From NCBI RefSeq assembly GCF_000376565.1, contig NZ_BARG01000047.1, positions 124,001 to 188,000 of the forward strand: a DNA stretch of 64,000 nt, written 5' to 3'. Made by a program: the position numbers and the translations under genes. Numbering within the stretch: the first letter of the stretch is position 1; the number at the start of each line of letters is the position of its first letter. Positions 29,176-38,017 of the stretch are shown here, piece by piece. Source of the DNA: Streptomyces hokutonensis. GTDB lineage: Bacteria > Actinomycetota > Actinomycetes > Streptomycetales > Streptomycetaceae. The notes under the pieces were generated by a model, which was given only the letters and a program-made list of their open reading frames with translations, did no database searches and was not told the origin of the DNA.

Positions 29176-30579
29176 ATGAGCACCCGTACCGTCATCCGCG
29201 GCGGCCTAGTAATCACCGCGTCCGACGAACTCCACGCCGACGTCCTGATCGAAGACGGCCGCATCGCAGCCCTGGCCACCTCCGGCACCCCGACGGCCGA
29301 CGCCTGGACCGCCGACCGGGTCATCGACGCCACCGGGAAGTACGTCATCCCGGGCGGGGTCGACGCCCACACCCACATGGAGATGCCGTTCGGCGGCACC
29401 AAGGCCGCCGACACCTTCGAGACCGGCACCCGGGCCGCCGCCTGGGGCGGTACGACGACCATCGTGGACTTCGCGATCCAGAGCGTCGGCGGCGCCCTCC
29501 GCGAGGGCCTCGACGCGTGGCACGCCAAGGCCGAGGGCAACTGCGCCATCGACTACGGCTTCCACATGATCGTGTCCGACGTCAACGAGGACACCCTCAA
29601 GGAGATGGACCTGCTGGTCGAGGAGGGCGTCACCTCCTTCAAGCAGTTCATGGCCTACCCGGGCGTCTTCTACAGCGACGACGGCCAGATCCTGCGCGCC
29701 ATGCAACGCGCCGCCGACAACGGCGGGTTGATCATGATGCACGCCGAGAACGGCATCGCCATCGACGTACTGGTCGAGCAGGCGCTGGCCCGCGGCGAGA
29801 GGGACCCCCGCTACCACGGCGAGGTCCGCAAGGCCCTCCTCGAAGCCGAGGCCACCCACCGCGCCATCAAGCTCGCGCAGGTCGCCGGCGCCCCGCTCTA
29901 CGTCGTGCACGTCTCCGCGATGGAGGCGGTCGCGGAGTTGGCCAAGGCGCGCGACGAGGGCCTGCCCGTCTTCGGCGAGACCTGTCCGCAGTACCTGTTC
30001 CTCTCCACCGACAACCTCGCCGAGCCCGACTTCGAGGGCGCGAAGTACGTGTGCAGCACGCCGCTCCGCCCCAAGGAGCACCAGGCCAAGCTCTGGCAGG
30101 GCCTGCGCACCAACGACCTCCAGGTGGTCTCCACCGACCACTGCCCCTTCTGCTTCGTGGGCCAGAAGGAACTGGGCCGGGGCGACTTCTCGAAGATCCC
30201 CAACGGCATGCCGGGCGTCGAGAACCGCATGGACCTGCTCCACCAGGGCGTCGTCGACGGGCACATCAGCCGCCGCCGCTGGATCGAGATCGCCTGCGCC
30301 TCCCCGGCGCGGATGTTCGGCCTCTACCCGAAGAAGGGCACCATCGCCCCGGGCGCCGACGCCGACGTCGTCATCTACGACCCGCACGCCGAGCAGACCG
30401 TCTCCGCCGAGACCCACCACATGAACGTCGACTACTCGGCCTACGAGGGCAAGCGCCTCACCGGCCGCGTCGAGACCGTCCTCTCGCGCGGCGAACTCGT
30501 CATCACCGAGCGGGAGTACACCGGGCACGCGGGCCACGGCGTCTACACCCCGCGCTCCACCAGTCAGTACCTCAACTAG
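29176..30579 (+). CDS. hydA: Dihydropyrimidinase / D-hydantoinase
   Basis: Product of 467 residues, cyclic amidohydrolase superfamily. Metal ligands: DAHTHM (HxH), the carbamylated Lys in SFKQFMAYPG, His in MMHAENG, His in YVVHVSAM and the catalytic Asp in STDHCPF. It opens dihydrouracil, dihydrothymine or hydantoin rings to N-carbamoyl amino acids, the substrate of the neighbouring beta-ureidopropionases. GGAG precedes ATG 29176. The next gene starts 11 bases after its stop, so the two are cotranscribed. Confidence 0.92.
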   Translation: MSTRTVIRGGLVITASDELHADVLIEDGRIAALATSGTPTADAWTADRVIDATGKYVIPGGVDAHTHMEMPFGGTKAADTFETGTRAAAWGGTTTIVDFAIQSVGGALREGLDAWHAKAEGNCAIDYGFHMIVSDVNEDTLKEMDLLVEEGVTSFKQFMAYPGVFYSDDGQILRAMQRAADNGGLIMMHAENGIAIDVLVEQALARGERDPRYHGEVRKALLEAEATHRAIKLAQVAGAPLYVVHVSAMEAVAELAKARDEGLPVFGETCPQYLFLSTDNLAEPDFEGAKYVCSTPLRPKEHQAKLWQGLRTNDLQVVSTDHCPFCFVGQKELGRGDFSKIPNGMPGVENRMDLLHQGVVDGHISRRRWIEIACASPARMFGLYPKKGTIAPGADADVVIYDPHAEQTVSAETHHMNVDYSAYEGKRLTGRVETVLSRGELVITEREYTGHAGHGVYTPRSTSQYLN

Positions 30580-30590
30580 GAGTGGCGCAC

Positions 30591-31610
30591 ATGGACTTCG
30601 GACTCGTCCTGCAGACCGACCCGCCGGCCTCGCGGGTCATCAGCCTGATGAAGCGCGCCGAGCGCAACGGCTTCACCTACGGCTGGACCTTCGACTCCGC
30701 CGTGCTGTGGCAGGAGCCGTTCGTGATCTACAGTCAGATCCTGGCCAACACCACGAAGTTGACGGTCGGCCCGATGGTCACCAACCCGGGCACCCGCACC
30801 TGGGAGGTCACCGCCTCCACCTTCGCCACCCTGAACGACATGTTCGGCAACCGCACGGTCTGCGGCATCGGCCGCGGCGACTCCGCGATGCGCGTCGCGG
30901 GCCGCACCCCGAACACCCTGGCCCGGATCAGCGAGGCCATGAAGGTCATCAGGGCGCTCGGCTCCGGCCGGGAGGCTGACCTCGGCGGCACGGTCATCAA
31001 GTTCCCCTGGGCCAAGGAGGACGCCCAACTCCCGGTCTGGATGGCCGCGTACGGCCCCAAGGCCCTGAAGATGACCGGCGAGGAGGCCGACGGCTTCATC
31101 CTCCAGCTCTCCGACCTCTACCTCACCGAGTACATGGTGAAGGCGGTCAAGGACGCGGCCGTCGCCGTCGGACGCGACCCGTCCGAGGTCAAGATCTGCG
31201 TCGCCGCGCCCGCCTATGTCACCGAGGACGACTCCCCGGAGGCGCTAGCCCACGCGCGCGACCAGTGCCGCTGGTTCGGCGGCATGGTCGGCAACCACGT
31301 CGCCGACCTCGTCTCCAAGTACGGCGAGCACTCCGCCGCCGTACCCGAGGAACTCACGGACTACATCAAGGCCCGTGAGGGGTACGACTATTCGCACCAC
31401 GGCCGTGCCGACAACCCCGACACCGCCTTCGTGCCCGACGAGATCGTCGACCGGTTCTGCATCATCGGATCGGCCGAGAAGCAGATCGAAAAGCTCAACG
31501 CCCTGCGCGAGCTGGGCGTCGACCAGTTCGCCGTCTACGACATGCACGACGCGCAGGAGGCCACGATCGACGCATACGGCGCGACGATCATCCCGGCCGT
31601 CAACGCCTGA
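30591..31610 (+). CDS. LLM-class flavin/F420-dependent oxidoreductase (TIGR03842-like)
   Basis: Product of 339 residues with a luciferase-like TIM barrel: MDFGLVLQTDPPASR at the N-terminus, TKLTVGPMVTNPGTR, NRTVCGIGRGDSAMR and LPVWMAAYGPKALKMTGE. It resembles the LLM family annotated TIGR03842 (name from memory), whose cofactor could be F420 or FMN. Located 11 bases after dihydropyrimidinase, it is the only redox enzyme in the pyrimidine island. It may reduce pyrimidines to dihydropyrimidines with F420H2, or oxidise the ring as the LLM enzyme RutA does; both are inference. AGGAG precedes ATG 30591. Confidence 0.8.
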   Translation: MDFGLVLQTDPPASRVISLMKRAERNGFTYGWTFDSAVLWQEPFVIYSQILANTTKLTVGPMVTNPGTRTWEVTASTFATLNDMFGNRTVCGIGRGDSAMRVAGRTPNTLARISEAMKVIRALGSGREADLGGTVIKFPWAKEDAQLPVWMAAYGPKALKMTGEEADGFILQLSDLYLTEYMVKAVKDAAVAVGRDPSEVKICVAAPAYVTEDDSPEALAHARDQCRWFGGMVGNHVADLVSKYGEHSAAVPEELTDYIKAREGYDYSHHGRADNPDTAFVPDEIVDRFCIIGSAEKQIEKLNALRELGVDQFAVYDMHDAQEATIDAYGATIIPAVNA

Positions 31611-31658
31611 CGCACACCCGCGCCACCGCTCAACTCCCCGTCCCCCCACTCCAGTTCT

Positions 31659-31686
31659 CCCCCTCCCCACCGTCCTGGGGAGGGGG
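31659..31686 (+). terminator. First of two tandem hairpins after the LLM gene
   Basis: CCCCCTCCCC (31659-31668) and GGGGAGGGGG (31677-31686) form a perfect 10-bp stem with an 8-base loop. Confidence 0.5.
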
Positions 31687-31687
31687 T

Positions 31688-31737
31688 GGCGGGGCCGGGG
31701 AAGGGCAAGCACGCACCCACCCTTCCCCGGCCCCGCC
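31688..31737 (+). terminator. Second, longer tandem hairpin before the NCS1 permease
   Basis: GGCGGGGCCGGGGAAGGG (31688-31705) pairs perfectly with 31720-31737 over 18 bp around a 14-base loop. Together with the preceding hairpin it probably ends or strongly attenuates transcription before the permease, 48 bases upstream of its ATG. Confidence 0.6.
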
Positions 31738-31785
31738 AAGCCCCCGCACGGCCTTTCCGGACCCACCTCATTGATTGGCCTGCCC

Positions 31786-33333
<1,548 letters not shown>

Positions 33334-33360
33334 GACTCGTCTGGTCGGAGGGCGCCGGGG

Positions 33361-34098
33361 CTAACTGGCCTTGGCGCCCTCCAGCGCGGTCACCGCTTCC
33401 TTCGCGGCCTTGATCGCGCCCTTGTTGATGACGTCCGTGCTCGGCGCCTTCTTGTTCTCGAAGTCGCTGCCGTTGTACGTGATGGTCACCAGCGCGTTGC
33501 CCGCGCGGACGACGACCGTGCCCTCACGCGTCTGCTGCTTGTCCTCTGTGGTGAGGTTCACGATGGAGTAGGCCGCGTCCCCGAGCCCGGGCACCACCCC
33601 GCCGCCGCTCTTCTCCGTAGTCGTCTCGGTGTACGACTTTTTTGCCGCTTCGTCCGATTCCGTGATCTCGTACGACACGTCGAGCCAGCGGTAGTCGTAC
33701 CCCTTGAGCGCGTTCCACGAGCAGGTGCGGCGCACCTTCGTGTCCGTCGACGGGATCTCCTTGCCGGCCGTCTTCGCGCCCGGCACCAGTGACTTGAGCG
33801 TCGCCGCCGTCACACTCCCGCACGGGGCGGGGGACGTGGAGTACGCCTTGACCGCGGGCGCCGTCGAAGGCGCCGAGGACCCGGACGAGGAGTCGGACTC
33901 GGGCGTCGCCTTGTGATCGGCGGTCGTCGTCGCGGCGAACGGACCGGACGTCAGGGCCCAGCCCATCGCGGCGAGCACGACGACCGGCGACAGACGCGCG
34001 GTGAGAGCGAGCGGCAGAGGAAGAGAACGCAAGTCGCACTTCTCGTGGGGGAAGGGTGCGGAGCGGGTCCGCACTGCGGACGGGGACGCCAGTGTCAC
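33361..34098 (-). CDS. Exported protein with DUF3558-like domain
   Basis: Product of 245 residues read from GTG 34098, with AGGGAG about 6 bases upstream. A hydrophobic stretch (LSPVVVLAAMGWALTSGPF, about 36-54) reads as an uncleaved anchor or late signal. Then come a Ser/Thr-rich linker and a domain with two cysteines (SPAPCGSVT and RRTCSWNA), the pattern of actinobacterial DUF3558 surface proteins. No lipobox cysteine. Function unknown; the two Cys probably form a disulfide outside the cell. Confidence 0.7.
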   Translation of the reverse strand: MTLASPSAVRTRSAPFPHEKCDLRSLPLPLALTARLSPVVVLAAMGWALTSGPFAATTTADHKATPESDSSSGSSAPSTAPAVKAYSTSPAPCGSVTAATLKSLVPGAKTAGKEIPSTDTKVRRTCSWNALKGYDYRWLDVSYEITESDEAAKKSYTETTTEKSGGGVVPGLGDAAYSIVNLTTEDKQQTREGTVVVRAGNALVTITYNGSDFENKKAPSTDVINKGAIKAAKEAVTALEGAKAS

Positions 34099-34195
34099 AT
34101 GACTCCCTGTGAGGCGGAAGTATGAACTCGCTCCGTGCCTGTGCGGTGACAGTGCCTGACTGTGGACGCGTTGTGTGTCCTCTTATGTCCACCGC

Positions 34196-35191
34196 TCAGG
34201 TGCGGGCGGCGGGCACCCGCATCGTCGTCTCGATCCGTTCGACGGCGGCGAACGCCCCGTACGCGACGAGCCGCACGAGACTCGCGTCACTCCGCGACGG
34301 CTCCCGCCAGGCGGCCACGTCCTCCTCCGTTATCCGGTACGGCGCGAGCGCGGCCAGCACCGCCAACCGCGCCGCCGGCCGCTCCCGCCGGTTCGGGAAG
34401 CCGCGCAGCACGACCGGCGGATGTCCCCCGTCCCAGGCCCACAGCGTCTCCCGTACGAGGGTCAGGTCGTCCGTGTCGAGAAGGTCCGCGCCCGCGAGCG
34501 CCGCCGTGCGCAGGGCGTCGTAGGCCGGGCCCACCGGGGTTCCGGCCGCCCAGTCCGGGCCGGGGCCCGGCGTGTCCAGGAGGGGGAGTGCCGCTCCCGG
34601 TACGGCGCTGCGGCGCACGGTGCGGGCCACGCTGCGGCCGGCCAGGCTCCGTACGGCCCGGAACCGCTGGGCGTTGCCCGGCAGGAGCTGCTCGGTCAGC
34701 AGGGCCGACACGGTGCGGTTGATGAAGTGGAAGGCGAGGGCGGTGCCGAGGTAGGCGGGCGCCTGCCCGGCCGGGAACGGGTACGGCGTCAGGGCGGCGC
34801 CCGGGATCCTGGTGCGGCGGCCCCAGTCGAGCACACGGGCGTGCTCCTCGTGCTCCGGTGTGCCGCCGCGCGCCAGGTGCTCGGCGAGGGCGTGGTCGCC
34901 GGTGGCGTGCAGCAGGACGGTGTGCGCGTCCGCGCAGAACGGGCACTTGTTGGCGAGCGAGACACCGAGGGCGGCCAGCTCCTTGCCGGTACGGCTGCCG
35001 TCGCCCGCGATCAGGGACTCCCGCATCAACGCCCAGGCGGGCGCGAGGAGTTCGGGCGCGGAGGACAGGACCACGAAGGTCGGGGGCCGCTCTATTCCGA
35101 AGTCGACGGCGATCTGGTCGAAGACCTCGGCGGTGCGGCCGGTGGCGGACTTCGGCGACGGGGGCCGGGTGTGGCGGAAGGGTGTGGTCAT
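34196..35191 (-). CDS. AhpD/carboxymuconolactone-decarboxylase-like protein
   Basis: Product of 331 residues. The N-terminal half contains NKCPFCADAHTVLLHA, a C-x2-C-x3-H active site typical of AhpD-type peroxidase/disulfide reductases in the CMD superfamily. The C-terminal half is a degenerate all-helical region (ADLLDTDDLTLVRETLWAWD) that may be a second, cysteine-free CMD repeat. It probably helps remove peroxides or uses thiol redox chemistry; the partner is unknown. It diverges from the two-component system. Confidence 0.8.
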   Translation of the reverse strand: MTTPFRHTRPPSPKSATGRTAEVFDQIAVDFGIERPPTFVVLSSAPELLAPAWALMRESLIAGDGSRTGKELAALGVSLANKCPFCADAHTVLLHATGDHALAEHLARGGTPEHEEHARVLDWGRRTRIPGAALTPYPFPAGQAPAYLGTALAFHFINRTVSALLTEQLLPGNAQRFRAVRSLAGRSVARTVRRSAVPGAALPLLDTPGPGPDWAAGTPVGPAYDALRTAALAGADLLDTDDLTLVRETLWAWDGGHPPVVLRGFPNRRERPAARLAVLAALAPYRITEEDVAAWREPSRSDASLVRLVAYGAFAAVERIETTMRVPAART

Positions 35192-35345
35192 GGCAGTAGC
35201 GTGCGCCGCCCGGGTGCCTCCGGTCGTCGTACGGTCGAAGGGAGTTGACGCTGCGTCGGCCGGGTGGCGTGGACCCGGAAAGTACTGCGTGGGGAGTAGT
35301 CCAGGAGTTGTCCACAGGGCTGACGACCGTGTCGGCGCGGCGGTC

Positions 35346-35351
35346 TACTGT
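35346..35351 (+). promoter_or_regulatory. -10 element of a leaderless promoter for the histidine kinase
   Basis: TACTGT, then 6 bases, then the ATG at 35358. No Shine-Dalgarno is present. Confidence 0.45.
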
Positions 35352-35357
35352 GCGGTC

Positions 35358-36473
35358 ATGAGCGGGTACCCGGTCGATGTGACCCCACGCAGGCGCCTCG
35401 CCGACGCTTCCCTCGCGGTCGTGATCGGCGCCCTCGTCATGACCCTCGCCGCCTTCGACGCGGACACCACGGCCGTCGACTACGCGCTGATCGCCCTGGC
35501 CTCGGCGGCCCTGGCGTTCTACCAGACGGCTCCGCGCGCGGTCCTCGTCGTGGCCACGGTGGCGGAGGCGGCCTACGTCCTGCACGCCCACCCGGGGCCG
35601 GTCGCCGGTCTGCCCGTGCTCGCCGCCATGCACACGGCGGCCCGCGCGGGACACCGCGGCTGGGCGGCCGGGGCGGGCGGGCTGTTCCTGGCCGCGTACT
35701 TCGCGACGGGACCCACGACCCAGCAGGTGGTCGAGCGGACCGCGCTCATCGCCGGCTGGTTCCTGTGCGCGGTGGTCACCGGCCTCGCCGACCGCAACTG
35801 GCAGGCGTATCTGCGCCAGACCGAACAGCGCGCCCTGGAGGCCGAACGCACCCGTGAGGAGGTCGCGTTGCGCCGCGCGGGTGAGGAACGCCTGCGCATA
35901 GCGCGGGAGTTGCACGACTCCCTCACCCACAGCATCTCGATCGTCAAGCTCCAGGCGGGCGTCGCCGTCCACCTCGCCCGCAAGCGCGGCGAGGAGGTGC
36001 CGCCCGCGTTGCTCGCCATCCAGGAGGCGGGCGGCGAGGCGATGCGGGAACTGCGGGCCACCCTGGAGATCCTGCGCACCACCGAGGAGCCCACCGGCAC
36101 CCCCGAGCTGCTCGTCGAGCGGGCCTGCGCGGCCGGACTCGCCGTCGAACTCGCGGTGACGGGCGAGGAGCGCCCCCTCGCGGCGACGGTCGACCGCGCG
36201 GTGTACCGCATCGTCCAGGAGGCCCTGACCAACGCGGCCCGGCACGCGGGCCCGGCCAAGGTCAGCGTCCAACTCGACTACGGCGACGAGGACTTGACGA
36301 TACGGGTGGAGGACGACGGGGCGGCCGACCCCGGCTGCCCGCCGAAGCCGGGCATCGGCCTCACCGGTATGCGCGAGCGCGTCACGGCCTTGGGCGGCAC
36401 CCTGCACACCGCCCCGCGCGCGGAGGGCGGCTTCGCGGTCCGGGCCGAACTGCCCCTGGGGGAGGCGGGATGA
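35358..36473 (+). CDS. Sensor histidine kinase (HisKA_3 / NarL-type)
   Basis: Product of 371 residues. About five transmembrane helices fill residues 20-150, with little extracellular loop, so it probably senses a membrane or internal signal. The dimerisation/phosphoacceptor site is ARELHDSLTHSIS with His186; the ATPase domain has EALTNAARHAG (N-box) and GIGLTGMRERV (G2 box). It phosphorylates the response regulator whose ATG overlaps its stop (ATGA). The signal is unknown. Confidence 0.88.
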   Translation: MSGYPVDVTPRRRLADASLAVVIGALVMTLAAFDADTTAVDYALIALASAALAFYQTAPRAVLVVATVAEAAYVLHAHPGPVAGLPVLAAMHTAARAGHRGWAAGAGGLFLAAYFATGPTTQQVVERTALIAGWFLCAVVTGLADRNWQAYLRQTEQRALEAERTREEVALRRAGEERLRIARELHDSLTHSISIVKLQAGVAVHLARKRGEEVPPALLAIQEAGGEAMRELRATLEILRTTEEPTGTPELLVERACAAGLAVELAVTGEERPLAATVDRAVYRIVQEALTNAARHAGPAKVSVQLDYGDEDLTIRVEDDGAADPGCPPKPGIGLTGMRERVTALGGTLHTAPRAEGGFAVRAELPLGEAG

Positions 36474-37177
36474 TCCGGGTCGTGGTCGTCGACGACCAGG
36501 CACTGATGCGCGCGGGCTTCCGCGCCCTCCTCGAAGCCGAGGACGGCATCGAGGTGGTGGGCGAGGCGGCCGACGGCGAACAGGGCGTGGCCCTCGTCCG
36601 CGCGCAACTGCCCGACGTCGCGCTCATAGACGTACAGATGCCGGTCATGACGGGCATCGAGGCGACCCGCCGCATCGCCGCCGACCCCGCCCTCGCCGCG
36701 GTCCGGGTCGTCATCCTCACCAACTACGGCCTGGACGAGTACGTCTTCGAGGCGCTCCGCGCGGGCGCCAGCGGCTTCCTCCTGAAGGACACCGATCCCG
36801 CGGACCTGCTCCAGGCGATCGACATCGTCGCCGCCGGCGAGGCCCTCCTCTCCCCGTCGATCACCCGCACCCTCATCGGCGAGTTCGTCTCCCGGCCCCC
36901 CGACCGCTCCACCGCCACCGGCCTCGAACACCTCACCCGCCGCGAACGCGAGGTCACCGCCCTGGCCGCCCGCGGCCTCACCAACGAGGAGATCGCCGCC
37001 CACATGGTCATCAGCCCCTTCACGGCAAAGACCCACATCAGCCGAGCCATGACCAAACTCGGCGCCCGCGACCGGGCCCAACTCGTCGTGTTCGCCTACG
37101 AGTCGGGCCTCGTGACGGCTCGCGCAACGGAATCCCGTTGCGGGGCGGAGACACCAGATCGCAGTCTGGGGCGATGA
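36470..37177 (+). CDS. NarL/LuxR-family response regulator
   Basis: Product of 235 residues. Receiver domain: acidic pair in VVVDDQ, phosphoacceptor Asp54 in ALIDVQMPVMTG, and Lys in GFLLKDTDP. The C-terminal LuxR HTH reads LTRREREVTALAARGLTNEE. It binds DNA when phosphorylated by the coupled kinase. Its stop overlaps the methyltransferase ATG (ATGA), so the three genes form one translational unit. Confidence 0.9.
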   Translation: MIRVVVVDDQALMRAGFRALLEAEDGIEVVGEAADGEQGVALVRAQLPDVALIDVQMPVMTGIEATRRIAADPALAAVRVVILTNYGLDEYVFEALRAGASGFLLKDTDPADLLQAIDIVAAGEALLSPSITRTLIGEFVSRPPDRSTATGLEHLTRREREVTALAARGLTNEEIAAHMVISPFTAKTHISRAMTKLGARDRAQLVVFAYESGLVTARATESRCGAETPDRSLGR

Positions 37178-37995
37178 CCGAGACGACACGCGCACAAGGC
37201 CCTGCCGTCCGCGAGGAGATCCTCGCCTACTACGCCCGCGGCGAGGAGGACGGCCGCCTCAGACAGGGCTCCGACCGGCTGGAGTTCTGGCGGACCCAGG
37301 ACGTATTGCGGCGCCTGCTGCCCGATGCCCCCGCGAAGGTGCTGGACGTCGGCGGCGGCAGCGGCATCCACGCCGAGTGGCTCGCACGGGACGGGTACGG
37401 GGTCGAACTCGTCGACCCCGTACCGCTCCATGTGGAGCAGGCGGGCCGGCTGCCGGGGGTCACCGCCCGTGCCGGGGACGCCAGGGCGCTGCCCGCCGAA
37501 GACGCGTCGTACGACGTGGTGCTGCTGCTCGGGCCGCTCTATCACCTGCCCGAACGGGCGGACCGCGTACGGGCGTTGGGGGAGGCGCGTCGTGTCGTGC
37601 GACCGGGTGGGCTGGTGGTCGCGGCGACCATCAACCGGTTCGCGGGACTGCACGACATGCTCAGGCAGGAGCTGTACTTCACCGACCCGCACCGCGCGCT
37701 GGTCGACCGAGAGATGGAAGAGGGACGCCACGACTCCGAGGACGGCGGCCACTTCACGACCGCCTACTTCGCCCAACCCCACGAGGCCCCCGAGGAGTTC
37801 GAGGAGGCCGCACTCACCGTCGACGGTCAGTACGGCCTCGAAGGCGTCGCCTGGCTGATGGGTGGCATCGAGGACTGGCTGGACGACCCGGACCGCCGCG
37901 AGGCCGTCCTGGTGGCCAGCCGCCACATCGAGCGCGAGCCCACCCTGCTCGGCACCAGCGGTCATCTGCTCACCGCGGGCAGACGGCCCCGCTGA
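37174..37995 (+). CDS. SAM-dependent class I methyltransferase
   Basis: Product of 273 residues. SAM-binding motif I VLDVGGGSGIHAEWLA, acidic motif II (VELVDP), and LPAEDASYDVVLLLGPLYHL. The substrate cannot be read from sequence. Translational coupling to the two-component system suggests shared regulation. It is convergent with the GH36 gene, 22 bases apart. Confidence 0.85.
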   Translation: MTETTRAQGPAVREEILAYYARGEEDGRLRQGSDRLEFWRTQDVLRRLLPDAPAKVLDVGGGSGIHAEWLARDGYGVELVDPVPLHVEQAGRLPGVTARAGDARALPAEDASYDVVLLLGPLYHLPERADRVRALGEARRVVRPGGLVVAATINRFAGLHDMLRQELYFTDPHRALVDREMEEGRHDSEDGGHFTTAYFAQPHEAPEEFEEAALTVDGQYGLEGVAWLMGGIEDWLDDPDRREAVLVASRHIEREPTLLGTSGHLLTAGRRPR

Positions 37996-38017
37996 CCGCC
38001 CGCCTCGCCGCGTCCGG

